Positions 55,626 to 64,000 of a DNA stretch of 64,000 nt are shown here, piece by piece. The position numbers and the translations under genes are program-made. Every line of letters starts with the position of its first letter. Position 1 is the stretch's first letter. Origin of the DNA: Clostridia bacterium (GTDB taxonomy: Bacteria; Bacillota; Clostridia; Lachnospirales; Lachnospiraceae); assembly GCA_003246295.1 (NCBI GenBank), contig QKAS01000012.1, positions 1 through 64,000 on the forward strand. The letters run 5' to 3'. The notes beneath the pieces were generated by a model that was given only the letters and a program-made list of their open reading frames with translations, did not search any database and was not told where the DNA came from.

Positions 55626-56804
55626 ATGCTTACAAGTTTATCACTGATATTTTTATTGGGACTTTCACTAGGAAAAATATTTAACAGACTCAAACTTCCA
55701 AGTCTACTTGGAATGATTTTAACAGGTATGATTTTAAGTCCGTTTGCGCTAAATCTCTTGGATGAATCAATTCTTGCCATATCTCCAGATCTACGACAGC
55801 TCGCGTTAATTATCATATTGACCAGAGCGGGACTTTCTCTGGATATCGAGGATCTTAAAAAAGTTGGACGACCTGCAGTTTTAATGTGTTTTGTACCAGC
55901 ATGCTTTGAAATTCTCGGGGTTCTTGTTATTGCTCCAAAAGTGCTTGGAATCACTTATCTGGAAGCCGCAATCATGGGCAGCGTCATTGCAGCTGTCTCG
56001 CCAGCGGTAATCGTTCCAAGAATGATTAAAATCATGGAAGAAGGTTATGGAAAAGAAAGAAGTATTCCACAATTAATCTTAGCAGGAGCGTCAGTGGATG
56101 ATGTGTTCGTTATTGTTCTATTTACAGCATTTACTTCGCTTGCAACAGGAGGAGAAGTAACCCCTGCAAGCTTTCTCCAAATTCCGATTTCTATTATTCT
56201 GGGTATCGTTCTTGGTGCTTTCATAGGCATTTGGTTAACAATATTTTTTCGCAAATTTCATATGCGAGATACAGTAAAACTGATTATTATCATTAGTATC
56301 TCATGTCTGATGATTGAGTTGCAGAACCGACTTGAAGGTATTATACCCATTTCAGGATTGCTTGCAATTATGAGTATGGGAATAGCGATTTATCAAAGTC
56401 ATCATGTTCTGGCAAAGAGATTATCTGTAAAATATAATAAATTATGGGTTGCAGCAGAAGTTCTTCTTTTTGTGTTGGTTGGTGCATCGGTGGATCTTCA
56501 GTATGCGTTTAAGGCCGGAATCTTTGCAGTCGTCATTGTAATAGGAGCATTGGCATTTCGAATGGTTGGTGTTCTGATTTGCATGATAAGAACAAAGCTT
56601 TCTAAAAAGGAGAGAGTATTCTGTATGCTGGCGTATACACCAAAAGCAACGGTACAGGCAGCCATTGGAGCGATTCCACTTGCTATGGGACTTGCATGCG
56701 GACAACAGGTGCTAACCGTAGCAGTGCTCTCTATTTTGATTACAGCCCCATTTGGTGCCATCTGTGTAGATCATTTTTATAAAAAATTGTTAATAAAAAA
56801 ATAA
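55626..56804 (+). CDS. Cation:proton antiporter (CPA family) under fluoride control
   Basis: A 392-residue protein with about 12 membrane helices of the Na+/H+ exchanger fold: LPSLLGMILTGMILSPFAL, LIIILTRAGLSLDIEDLKK, AAVSPAVIVPRMIKIMEE and ASVDDVFVIVLFTAF carry the Asp residues expected for ion transport. It starts behind AAAGGAGG. Fluoride riboswitches are known upstream of crcB, CLC-type exchangers and also antiporters of this kind, so it probably helps the cell survive fluoride, either by export or by correcting ion or pH stress. No crcB gene is present in the window. Confidence 0.9.
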   Translation: MLTSLSLIFLLGLSLGKIFNRLKLPSLLGMILTGMILSPFALNLLDESILAISPDLRQLALIIILTRAGLSLDIEDLKKVGRPAVLMCFVPACFEILGVLVIAPKVLGITYLEAAIMGSVIAAVSPAVIVPRMIKIMEEGYGKERSIPQLILAGASVDDVFVIVLFTAFTSLATGGEVTPASFLQIPISIILGIVLGAFIGIWLTIFFRKFHMRDTVKLIIIISISCLMIELQNRLEGIIPISGLLAIMSMGIAIYQSHHVLAKRLSVKYNKLWVAAEVLLFVLVGASVDLQYAFKAGIFAVVIVIGALAFRMVGVLICMIRTKLSKKERVFCMLAYTPKATVQAAIGAIPLAMGLACGQQVLTVAVLSILITAPFGAICVDHFYKKLLIKK

Positions 56805-56835
56805 GCACCTGGGAATACTTTTCCAGATGCTTTAA
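56805..56835 (+). terminator. Antiporter gene terminator
   Basis: GCACCTGG pairs with CCAGATGC with one mismatch around a loop of about ten bases, followed by TTT. It borders the 3' end of the convergent tRNA gene. Confidence 0.55.
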
Positions 56836-56836
56836 G

Positions 56837-56922
56837 CGGAGACGGAGGGATTCGAACCCTCGTGCCCCGGAGGGCTAACGCATTTCGAGTGCGCCCCGTT
56901 ATGACCACTTCGATACGTCTCC
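56837..56922 (-). tRNA. tRNA-Ser (anticodon CGA)
   Basis: The minus strand folds into a class II tRNA: acceptor GGAGACG with CGTCTCC, a long variable arm (GCCCTCCGGGGC region), T arm GAGGGTTCGAATCCCTC, and anticodon CGA at 56885-56887, which reads UCG. The discriminator is G, as required for Ser. The 3' CCA is not encoded. Length is 86 bases. Confidence 0.95.
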
Positions 56923-56993
56923 AAAATGAAATTACGTTTTTTATTATATATGCAAGGGCAGGTTTCGTCAATTTAATTTATCTGAATAAAATG

Positions 56994-57022
56994 TTGAGCG
57001 GGTCCGAGAAATAGAGTATAAT
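56994..57022 (+). promoter_or_regulatory. pfkA promoter
   Basis: TTGAGC at 56994-56999, a 17-base spacer, TATAAT at 57017-57022, 42 bases before the gene. Confidence 0.6.
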
Positions 57023-57063
57023 TTATGCATGAGTGTGTAACCGTCGATTTAGGAGGATAATCT

Positions 57064-58137
57064 ATGAAAAGAATTGGAATGTTAACAAGTGGTGGAGACT
57101 GCCAGGCTTTGAATGCAGCAATGAGAGGCGTTGGAAAAGCACTCTACAACTGCATGAAAGAAGTAGAGATTTATGGATTTTTAGATGGATATAGAGGACT
57201 TATTTATGGCAATTACAGACTCATGAGCAGTTCCGATTTTTCGGGAATACTGACAAAAGGTGGAACGATTCTGGGAAGTTCCAGAACCCCTTTTAAACAG
57301 ATTAAGAATCCTGATGAAAACGGCCTGGACAAAGTTGAGGCTATGATCAAACATTATAATAAACTGAAACTGGACTGTCTGGTTATTCTTGGTGGAAACG
57401 GAACACATAAAACTGCAAATCTTCTAAGAGAAGAAGGACTTAATGTTATTACACTTCCTAAAACAATCGACAATGACTTATATGGCACGGATATGACTTT
57501 TGGTTTTCAGAGTGCTGTAGATGTCGCAACCTATGCAATTGATTGTATCCATACAACAGCCGCTTCCCATGGACGCGTTTTTATTGTTGAAGTGATGGGA
57601 CACAAGGTAGGCTGGCTGACTTTAAATGCTGGAATTGCAGGAGGTGCTGATATTATTTTAATTCCTGAGATTCCATATGACATTGATAAAATAGTAGATG
57701 CAATTAAGACCAGAAGTAAACGGGGAAGCAGATTTACGATCCTTGCAGTGGCAGAAGGTGCCATCTCAAAAGAAGACGCAGCACTTAGCAAAAAAGAATA
57801 TAAAGAAAAAATGAAAAACAGACTTCATCCTTCTGTTTCGTATGAAATAGCAGCACAGATTCTGGAAAAAACGGGACAAGAAGTTCGCGTTACTGTGCCA
57901 GGGCATACGCAGCGTGGTGGAAGTCCATGCCCATACGACAGAGTTCTGGCGTCAAGATTTGGAACGGAAGCTGCAAACTTAATTATGAATGATGAATATG
58001 GATATATGGTAGGAATTGTAAATCGTGAGATAGTAAAGGTTCCACTTGCTGAAGTGGCTGGTAAGTTAAAATCTGTTGAACCAGATGCAACTATTGTAAA
58101 AGAAGCCAAAATGATGGATATCAGCTTTGGAGACTAA
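57064..58137 (+). CDS. pfkA: 6-phosphofructokinase
   Basis: Phosphorylates fructose-6-phosphate. The 357-residue protein has MLTSGGDCQALNAAMRG, LVILGGNGTHKTANLL, PKTIDNDLYGTDMTFGFQSA and VPGHTQRGGSPCPYDR. In E. coli PfkA the corresponding blocks read GGDGS and PGTIDND. The Gly at the 104 position points to ATP rather than pyrophosphate, while the Lys in PKTIDND is shared with pyrophosphate-using and mixed-clade enzymes, and the metal-site Asp is Asn. The phosphoryl donor is therefore open. GGAGG precedes the start. Confidence 0.9.
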   Translation: MKRIGMLTSGGDCQALNAAMRGVGKALYNCMKEVEIYGFLDGYRGLIYGNYRLMSSSDFSGILTKGGTILGSSRTPFKQIKNPDENGLDKVEAMIKHYNKLKLDCLVILGGNGTHKTANLLREEGLNVITLPKTIDNDLYGTDMTFGFQSAVDVATYAIDCIHTTAASHGRVFIVEVMGHKVGWLTLNAGIAGGADIILIPEIPYDIDKIVDAIKTRSKRGSRFTILAVAEGAISKEDAALSKKEYKEKMKNRLHPSVSYEIAAQILEKTGQEVRVTVPGHTQRGGSPCPYDRVLASRFGTEAANLIMNDEYGYMVGIVNREIVKVPLAEVAGKLKSVEPDATIVKEAKMMDISFGD

Positions 58138-58202
58138 ACCGTTTTGAAGATGAAATTGATATCTTGAAGAATTGAAACATTAAATAAAAAGGAAGTGCAA
58201 AC

Positions 58203-59780
58203 ATGTCATATACAGCCCTGTACCGAAAGTTCCGGCCACAGATTTTTGAAGATGTGAAGGGCCAGGAACATATTGTTACAACATTAAGGAATCAGATAAC
58301 ATCAGAACGTATCGGGCATGCGTATTTATTTTGTGGAACCAGAGGAACAGGAAAGACTACGATTGCAAAATTATTCGCAAAAACTGTGAATTGTGAAGAC
58401 ATAAAACAAGGCAATCCTTGTGGAATCTGTAGATCCTGTAAAGCGATTGCAGCAGGTGCCAGCATGAATGTCATTGAGATTGATGCAGCCTCTAATAATG
58501 GAGTTGACAATATCAGAGAGATTGTTGACGAAGTATCTTATTCGCCGGCAGAAGGAAAATATAAAGTATATATTATCGATGAAGTTCATATGCTCTCTAC
58601 AGGAGCATTTAATGCATTGTTAAAAACACTGGAAGAGCCGCCTTCTTATGTTATTTTTATTTTGGCGACTACGGAAGTACATAAAATACCAATTACCATC
58701 CTATCTCGATGCCAACGCTATGACTTTAAACGTATTACAGTTGATACAATCACAGACAGACTCAATGAGCTGGTATTGGCTGAAGGAGCAATAGTTGAAG
58801 AAAAAGCACTTAGGTATATCGCTAAAATGGGTGATGGATCTATGAGAGATGCATTGAGTCTGTTAGACCAATGCATAGCATTTAACCTTGGAACAGAACT
58901 TACCTATGAAAGAACACTGGATATTTTAGGTGCTGTTGATCAGTCTGTTTTTTCGCAATTTTTCAAATGCATCCTTGAAAACAGAGTTTCTGATATGATA
59001 TCTTTGATTGAAGAAGTGATTGTTCAGGGTAGAGAACTCACACAGTTCACAAGTGAATTTGCCTGGTATTTGAGAAATTTATTGCTACTAAGAACCGCAC
59101 AGAATGCAAAAGAACTCTTAGACCTTTCGGATGAAAATATTGAAAGATTGCAGGAAGAGTCTTATCAGATTGATAGTGACAGGCTGATGAGATATATCAG
59201 GATATTCTCTGAACTATCAGGGCAGATTAAATATTCTTCACAAAAAAGAATTTTGCTGGAAATGACAGCAATCAGACTTTGCAGACCCGAAATGGAAAAA
59301 AACTATGATTCCATTCTAGAAAGAATTCGTAATCTGGAGGAAAAGCTCGAAAAAGGTGTGATTACAACTGTTCGGGGAGAAGAATATTCTGAGCAGACAA
59401 GTGCAACACAAACACCCAGAATGTCAGAAGAAGAGAGAAAGCAGCTTGAAAAGGCATTGCCGGATGATGTCCGGTTAATTGTAAAACGTTGGAATGCCTT
59501 CATTGCTGAAATGGAAAGACCAATGGGGATTTATCTCAGAGGAGCCAGACTCAGCATTGATAATGAGAACAAACTGATTATTATATTATCTGATCATCTT
59601 GCTTCAGACTATTTCTTGTCAAAAGAGAGAGCAAGAGAAAATCTGGAAGCTTTTTTATCGGAAAAGGCAGGCAAAGCAGTTTTGGTTACGATAAAAAGTT
59701 CTGAAAATCAAAAAGAAGTACAAGATCAGTATATTGATTTGAAAACAATAATTCATATGGATATCGATGTGGAAGAATAG
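58203..59780 (+). CDS. dnaX: DNA polymerase III subunit gamma/tau
   Basis: The clamp-loader ATPase, 525 residues. It begins SYTALYRKFRPQIFEDVKGQ, then Walker A FCGTRGTGKTTIAKLFA, a four-Cys zinc site (CEDIKQGNPCGICRSC), Walker B VYIIDEVHMLS, and the SRC motif ILSRCQRYDFK. The C-terminal third is a shorter tau-like part. It leads the dnaX-ybaB-recR cluster typical of Firmicutes. Confidence 0.96.
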   Translation: MSYTALYRKFRPQIFEDVKGQEHIVTTLRNQITSERIGHAYLFCGTRGTGKTTIAKLFAKTVNCEDIKQGNPCGICRSCKAIAAGASMNVIEIDAASNNGVDNIREIVDEVSYSPAEGKYKVYIIDEVHMLSTGAFNALLKTLEEPPSYVIFILATTEVHKIPITILSRCQRYDFKRITVDTITDRLNELVLAEGAIVEEKALRYIAKMGDGSMRDALSLLDQCIAFNLGTELTYERTLDILGAVDQSVFSQFFKCILENRVSDMISLIEEVIVQGRELTQFTSEFAWYLRNLLLLRTAQNAKELLDLSDENIERLQEESYQIDSDRLMRYIRIFSELSGQIKYSSQKRILLEMTAIRLCRPEMEKNYDSILERIRNLEEKLEKGVITTVRGEEYSEQTSATQTPRMSEEERKQLEKALPDDVRLIVKRWNAFIAEMERPMGIYLRGARLSIDNENKLIIILSDHLASDYFLSKERARENLEAFLSEKAGKAVLVTIKSSENQKEVQDQYIDLKTIIHMDIDVEE

Positions 59781-59822
59781 CATTATTTTCGCATAGTCAT
59801 CATAAATTAGGAGGAAGAATAC

Positions 59823-60176
59823 ATGGCAAAAAGAGGTGGATTTCCAGGCGGAGGAATGCCGGGGAACATGAGTAATTTAATGAAACAGGCGCAGAGAATG
59901 CAACGTCAGATGGAAGAAAGTCAGAAAGAACTTGAAGTTGCTGAATTCACAGCAAAGGCTGGCGGCGGAGCTGTTGAAATTACGGTAACGGGAAAGAAAG
60001 AAATCAAGAAAGTGAAACTGTCACAAGAAGTAGTAGACCCAGATGATGTTGAAATGCTGGAAGACCTGATTGTTGCAGCTATGAATGAAGCAATGAAAAT
60101 GGCTGATGAAGCAAATGGTGAAGTGATGTCAAAAATGACAGGTGGTCTTGGACTTGGAGGAGGCTTGCCATTCTGA
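59823..60176 (+). CDS. YbaB/EbfC nucleoid-associated protein
   Basis: A 117-residue DNA-binding protein with a Gly/Pro-rich start (RGGFPGGGMPGNMSNLMKQA), the typical KAGGGAVEITVTGKKEI core and a glycine-rich end. It acts near recombination and repair genes. Its stop codon overlaps the recR start by one base (TGATG). Confidence 0.94.
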   Translation: MAKRGGFPGGGMPGNMSNLMKQAQRMQRQMEESQKELEVAEFTAKAGGGAVEITVTGKKEIKKVKLSQEVVDPDDVEMLEDLIVAAMNEAMKMADEANGEVMSKMTGGLGLGGGLPF

Positions 60177-60772
60177 TGGACCTCTATAGCGGGCATATTA
60201 ATAAATTAATCGAAGAACTGTCTTCGCTCCCGGGAATTGGTGCAAAATCTGCCCAAAGGATGGCATTTTATATCATTAATCTTCCAAAAGAAAGAGTTGA
60301 GCGGTTTGCAAAGACAATTTTGGAAGCAAAAGAAAATGTCAAATATTGTCAGACTTGCTACACTTTGACAGATAAAGAAATCTGTCCCATTTGTGCGAAT
60401 GAAAAGAGAGATCATAGAACAATCATGGTGGTTGAAAACATCAGAGATCTTGCGGCGTATGAGAAAACTGGAAAATATGAAGGTATTTATCATGTTCTTC
60501 ATGGCGCGATTTCTCCAATGATAGGAATTGGACCAAATGATATTAAACTCAAGGAATTGATGAAACGGCTCGAAGAAGATATTGATGAGGTAATCATCGC
60601 CACAAATTCAAGCCTTGAAGGGGAAACAACTGCAATGTATATTAGCAAGTTGATCAAACCAACAGGAATTAAAGTAAGCAGGATTGCAAGTGGAGTACCA
60701 GTGGGTGGAGATTTGGAATACATTGATGAAGTGACTTTACTTAGAGCGCTTGAAGGCAGAATTGAACTCTAG
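60176..60772 (+). CDS. recR: Recombination protein RecR
   Basis: A 198-residue protein with the helix-hairpin-helix LSSLPGIGAKSAQRMAF, a four-Cys zinc finger (CQTCYTLTDKEICPIC) and a Toprim domain (IMVVENIRDLAAYEKTG). It acts with RecO and RecF in RecA loading at gaps. Translation is coupled with ybaB. Confidence 0.96.
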   Translation: MDLYSGHINKLIEELSSLPGIGAKSAQRMAFYIINLPKERVERFAKTILEAKENVKYCQTCYTLTDKEICPICANEKRDHRTIMVVENIRDLAAYEKTGKYEGIYHVLHGAISPMIGIGPNDIKLKELMKRLEEDIDEVIIATNSSLEGETTAMYISKLIKPTGIKVSRIASGVPVGGDLEYIDEVTLLRALEGRIEL

Positions 60773-60831
60773 GTAATTTTTATAATACATCAATAGGATA
60801 GTAATTTCTTTTATAAATAAAGAAAGGCATA

Positions 60832-61881
60832 GTGAAGAGAATGGATAAAAATATTTTTGGAAAAACGCCACAGGGAGTTGATGTTTATACATATACATTA
60901 AAAAATAAAAATGGTCTGTCTGCCAAAGTAACAAATTATGGAGCAATTCTGGTCGATTTGATTGTTCCTGATAAAAATGGCAAGATGGATGATGTTGTTT
61001 TGGGATTTGACAATCTGGAAGCATATTTTGAAAATGGAAGTTTTTTTGGCGCTACAGTTGGCCCATCTGCAAACAGGATTAAAGATGCTAAATTTGAAAT
61101 TTCTGGAAAAACATATCATTTGGATGTAAATGATGGAGCGAATAATCTTCATAGTCATTTTTCAGAAGGATTTCATAAAAAAGTATGGGAAGCAACTGAG
61201 GGAGAACAGGAAGTAACATTTTACCTTGAAAGTCCTGATGGAGATATGGGATTTCCGGGAAACAGAAAATTTTGGGTCACATATACATTAACAGATGAGA
61301 ATGAACTAAAGATTACTTATAAAGCAGAAAGTGATCAGGAAACACTGATGAATCTGACAAACCATACTTACTTCAGACTGGAAGGTGTGGCAGGAAAAGA
61401 TATTCACGATGATGAACTTTGTATATTGGCTTCTTATTATACACCGGTAGTTGCGGGAGCAATTCCGACGGGTGAGATTGCACCTGTTATGGGAACCCCA
61501 ATGGACTTTACAAAACCAAAGAAAATTGGACAACAGATCGCGGATGATTTTGAGCAATTAAAACTGGTTGGGGGTTATGATCACAATTGGGTTATTGACC
61601 AGTATGATGGATCAGTAAAATTGATCTCTACATTATTTAATGCAACGAGTGGACGTAAAATGGAGACCTATACTGACTTGCCAGGAGTGCAATTCTATGC
61701 CGGAAATATGATAGCGCCTGTGGAAGGAAAATATGGAGAAACTTATGGAAGTAGAGCGGCACTCTGTCTGGAAACACAGTTTTATCCAGACTCAGCCAAT
61801 CAGAAATCATTTCCACAGCCATTCTTTGGCCCGAAAAAACCATACGCAACAACTACAATATATAAGTTTTCTGTAGAATAG
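60832..61881 (+). CDS. galM: Aldose 1-epimerase (galactose mutarotase)
   Basis: Interconverts alpha and beta forms of galactose and glucose. The 349-residue protein has GATVGPSANRIKDAKFEI, the His region NLTNHTYFRL and the C-terminal Glu region LCLETQFYPDS. The GTG at 60832 lies five bases after AAAGG and is preferred; ATG at 60841 is an alternative. It would serve the product of the distant beta-galactosidase, but stands alone here with its own terminator (61912-61937). Confidence 0.93.
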   Translation: MKRMDKNIFGKTPQGVDVYTYTLKNKNGLSAKVTNYGAILVDLIVPDKNGKMDDVVLGFDNLEAYFENGSFFGATVGPSANRIKDAKFEISGKTYHLDVNDGANNLHSHFSEGFHKKVWEATEGEQEVTFYLESPDGDMGFPGNRKFWVTYTLTDENELKITYKAESDQETLMNLTNHTYFRLEGVAGKDIHDDELCILASYYTPVVAGAIPTGEIAPVMGTPMDFTKPKKIGQQIADDFEQLKLVGGYDHNWVIDQYDGSVKLISTLFNATSGRKMETYTDLPGVQFYAGNMIAPVEGKYGETYGSRAALCLETQFYPDSANQKSFPQPFFGPKKPYATTTIYKFSVE

Positions 61882-61911
61882 AGCGGTTGATAAATTGACT
61901 TATTATTTCAG

Positions 61912-61938
61912 GCAGACCCTTTTTGGGGTCTGCTTTTA
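61912..61938 (+). terminator. galM terminator
   Basis: GCAGACCC (61912-61919) pairs with GGGTCTGC (61926-61933) and is followed by TTTT. Confidence 0.8.
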
Positions 61939-61986
61939 CAATGTAATCACAGGATAGGATTATTACTATAGCAAGGGATTAATAAT

Positions 61987-62014
61987 TTACCAGCTGAATA
62001 AGGTGTGGTATACT
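61987..62014 (+). promoter_or_regulatory. Promoter of the DUF5711-cvpA unit
   Basis: TTACCA at 61987-61992, a 16-base spacer and TATACT at 62009-62014. Confidence 0.4.
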
Positions 62015-62052
62015 AAAAGTCGGTATGATTGATTGATAATAAAGGATGAAAT

Positions 62053-63267
62053 ATGGCTCAGATCAGAAGCTTTAATAATAAAAAAGAAACAGTAATAAAA
62101 ACTGCACAACGAAATACAGGTAATATTGATTACCGAAAAGTGATTGCAGCACACAGGTTAAAAATATTCTACCGAACTGCGCTTATATTATTGGTCAGTG
62201 CAGCAGTAGCAGCTCTTTTTTATGTCCAATATACCAACAGGGTGTATACAGACTATCAGATTATTAGTAGTGTAAAAAGAGAAGAAGCGCAAAATGCAAT
62301 CAGTAAAAATCTTGATGGTTCAATTCTTACCTATAGTAATGATGGTGCAAGTTGTATGAACACAAATGGTGAGCAACTCTGGAACCAGACATATGAGATG
62401 CAGAATCCACTGATTGATATTAATCACTCTGTTGCAGCAATTGCTGACTATAATGGAAGAGATATTTACATTGTTAATCATCAGGGTGTATTGGGAAAAG
62501 TCGAAGCAGGATTGCCGATTCGTAGTATTAGTGTATCTGAAACAGGTATGGTTGCTGCAGTCGTAGATGATTCCGAGATTACTGCTATTTATTTGTATGC
62601 TAGTACAGGAGAAGAAATTGCCTATTTTAAAACAACAATGGAAAAGAGTGGGTACCCGATTGCGGTCAGTGTATCTCCAAATGGTGAAATTGTTGCAGTC
62701 TCATATCTGTATGTTGATAGTGGACTGATTATGTCAAACGTTGCATTTTATAATTTTGGACAGGTAGGACAAAATGAAACCGATAATTATGTGAGTGGCT
62801 ATAGCTATGCAGAGGCAGTGATTCCACAAATCAGCTTTATGGATGAAGACAACTCATTCGCACTTGCAGATAGCAGACTTGTTTTTTATAAAGGGAATCA
62901 GATCCCAACAAGTAATCAGGAAATTCTTTTAAATGAAGAAATACAGAGTGTGTATTATGATAATAATTATGTAGGACTTGTTTATATCAATCTGGATGGA
63001 GATACAAAATATAGAATGGATGTATATTCTAAAGCGGGAAAGAAAATTCTGTCACAAAAATTTGATATGGAATATACAGATATCTATTTTAATAAAGAAT
63101 GCTTTGTTATCTATAATGAATCTGAATGCGAAATATACAATCTTCGCGGTGTCAGAAAATTTGAAGGCAGTTTTAAAGAAGCAGTCTCAGCGTTACTCCC
63201 AACTTCAGTCATGAATAAGTATGTGGCTGTTTCTCAAGGAAAAATTGAAATTATGGAGTTGAAATAG
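62053..63267 (+). CDS. DUF5711-type membrane-anchored beta-propeller
   Basis: A 404-residue protein with a basic N-terminus, one membrane helix (about residues 38-60, TALILLVSAAVAALFYVQYT) and an extracellular part made of repeated strands in the style of a WD/YncE propeller (ISVSETGMVAAVVDDSE, VSVSPNGEIVAVSYLYV). I place it with DUF5711 from this layout. It is followed by cvpA with one base of overlap, a pairing often seen in Lachnospiraceae as I recall. Role unknown, probably in the envelope. Confidence 0.7.
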   Translation: MAQIRSFNNKKETVIKTAQRNTGNIDYRKVIAAHRLKIFYRTALILLVSAAVAALFYVQYTNRVYTDYQIISSVKREEAQNAISKNLDGSILTYSNDGASCMNTNGEQLWNQTYEMQNPLIDINHSVAAIADYNGRDIYIVNHQGVLGKVEAGLPIRSISVSETGMVAAVVDDSEITAIYLYASTGEEIAYFKTTMEKSGYPIAVSVSPNGEIVAVSYLYVDSGLIMSNVAFYNFGQVGQNETDNYVSGYSYAEAVIPQISFMDEDNSFALADSRLVFYKGNQIPTSNQEILLNEEIQSVYYDNNYVGLVYINLDGDTKYRMDVYSKAGKKILSQKFDMEYTDIYFNKECFVIYNESECEIYNLRGVRKFEGSFKEAVSALLPTSVMNKYVAVSQGKIEIMELK

Positions 63268-63746
63268 TGAATACAGTGAATAGTGTTTTGGTCGTTGTAA
63301 TTGTTATAATCGCAGCTATGGCAGTAAAGGGATATAAAAAAGGGGTTTTTGACGAAGCTTTGTCAATCGTTGCATTGATTCTCGGCATTTTAGGACTAGC
63401 GCTTGCTGCAGCTGTAATCAGCAGCTATCTGACCGGCCAGATGAGTGACATGATGATTGGTGCAGTTTCATTATTAATATTGATCATTGTGGTTCAGATT
63501 GCCAGGCTTGTAATAGCACCATTAAGGTTTGTGGTAAAAATGCCAGTGTTAAATGGACTCAATAAACTTGCTGGACTTTTTCTGGGTGGAATGGAAGGGA
63601 TTCTGTGTGTATGGATTCTGTTCTTTTTGATAGAGAGATTTAATTTTGGTGGCTATGCTTCTGAAATGTTATCAAATATTCAAAAAAATGCTTTTTTATC
63701 ATTACTGCATGAAAGCAATATGATAAATTTGTGGCTAAAAATATAG
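63267..63746 (+). CDS. cvpA: CvpA-family membrane protein
   Basis: A 159-residue protein with four helices and the family pattern AVKGYKKGVFDEALSIVALI and LNKLAGLFLGGMEGILCVWI. CvpA relatives affect envelope homeostasis or colicin V release in E. coli; the role in Clostridia is not known. It starts with GTG that overlaps the previous stop codon (TAGTG). Confidence 0.85.
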   Translation: MNTVNSVLVVVIVIIAAMAVKGYKKGVFDEALSIVALILGILGLALAAAVISSYLTGQMSDMMIGAVSLLILIIVVQIARLVIAPLRFVVKMPVLNGLNKLAGLFLGGMEGILCVWILFFLIERFNFGGYASEMLSNIQKNAFLSLLHESNMINLWLKI

Positions 63747-63803
63747 CGTAATTACTGATAGAGACTGGGAATTTTTTCAAAAAACAAATTATTCAAAAAG
63801 TTG

Positions 63804-63834
63804 TTGACAAACAGGTGGGTAATGATGTTATAAT
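63804..63834 (+). promoter_or_regulatory. rRNA-type promoter P1
   Basis: TTGACA at 63804-63809 and TATAAT at 63829-63834, with an extended -10 TG. The 19-base spacer is longer than usual. It is the first of two tandem promoters. Confidence 0.65.
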
Positions 63835-63902
63835 GAACATCCACCGCGAAAAGAACAGAGCGATGGAGCAACAAAAAAAGAAGAAATAAAATAAAAAAGT
63901 TG

Positions 63903-63931
63903 TTGACAAAAGAAACACCACATGATACTAT
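63903..63931 (+). promoter_or_regulatory. rRNA-type promoter P2 and start of the leader
   Basis: TTGACA at 63903-63908, a 17-base spacer and TACTAT at 63926-63931 with an extended -10 TG. The leader that follows has a CATCC/GGATG hairpin and ends at the window edge in TGAACCTTGAAA, which resembles the boxA-like sequence found just before 16S rRNA in Clostridia. The rRNA gene itself is outside the window. Confidence 0.65.
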
Positions 63932-64000
63932 ATCAGAGTTGCGTGTCAAACAAACGACAACAAAACAGACATCCGAAAGGATGGCGAATGAACCTTGAAA

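Overview
The window reads as chromosome of a low-GC, Gram-positive gut-type bacterium of the class Clostridia, most likely family Lachnospiraceae. The grounds are the gene set and its order (dnaD-like/dnaC/long-form prs, glgC-glgD, spoVG-pth-mfd, dnaX-ybaB-recR), the T-box and riboswitch logic typical of Firmicutes, strong AAGGAGG ribosome binding sites, and an rRNA leader at the right edge. No species can be named from the sequence alone.

Region 1 (about 1-15,650) is an AT-rich accessory island, nearly all on the + strand, made of short orphan genes. It starts with the 3' tip of a cut-off gene and a lipoprotein with SLH-like repeats. Next come a Zn-ribbon gene broken by an amber codon, a minus-strand membrane protein with an HEFGH metalloprotease motif, a DUF4869-like gene, a small HTH protein and several tiny coding frames. 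A DUF1508 (YegP-type) gene leads into what looks like a defence island. This holds a membrane-anchored Mrr-type nuclease plus AbiH, then a tight four-gene operon (unknown soluble protein, four-helix membrane protein, DUF4041/GIY-YIG protein, Zn-finger-TM2 protein), a Cys-rich orphan, a membrane orphan and a small PD-(D/E)XK-like nuclease. No integrase, transposase or relaxase is visible inside the window. The edge toward the core holds a candidate structured small RNA.

Region 2 (15,650-30,020) is core: a dCache chemoreceptor; on the minus strand prs, dnaC, a dnaD-like gene and murC; then on the plus strand glgC-glgD (glycogen synthesis), spoVG, pth and mfd. Region 3 (30,030-37,370) is a lactose or beta-galactoside utilisation locus: AraC regulator, CUT1-type binding protein, two permeases and a GH2 beta-galactosidase, with no ATPase gene. 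Region 4 (37,500-48,350) holds a GGDEF diguanylate cyclase, a threonine aldolase, nicotinate phosphoribosyltransferase (minus), a T-box-controlled ileS, an aconitase-family hydratase and a protein with calcium-loop motifs.

Region 5 (48,340-56,800) is an envelope cluster: a GH9-like lipoprotein that appears to have lost its catalytic residues, ddl, murF, a large lipoprotein, an Lgt-family protein, and a cation/proton antiporter behind a clear fluoride riboswitch. Region 6 (56,830-64,000) holds tRNA-Ser(CGA) on the minus strand, pfkA, dnaX-ybaB-recR, galM, a DUF5711-type protein with cvpA, and finally two strong tandem promoters and a leader that most likely belong to an rRNA operon beginning just beyond the window.

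Points most worth a second look are the four-gene operon at 9,473-13,087, the Mrr/AbiH pair, the fluoride riboswitch on an antiporter, in-frame amber codons in three island genes, an exact 22-bp repeat in the island, the degenerate GH9 lipoprotein, two flagellar-sigma-like promoters, and tandem DnaA-box-like sites upstream of the dnaD-dnaC operon.
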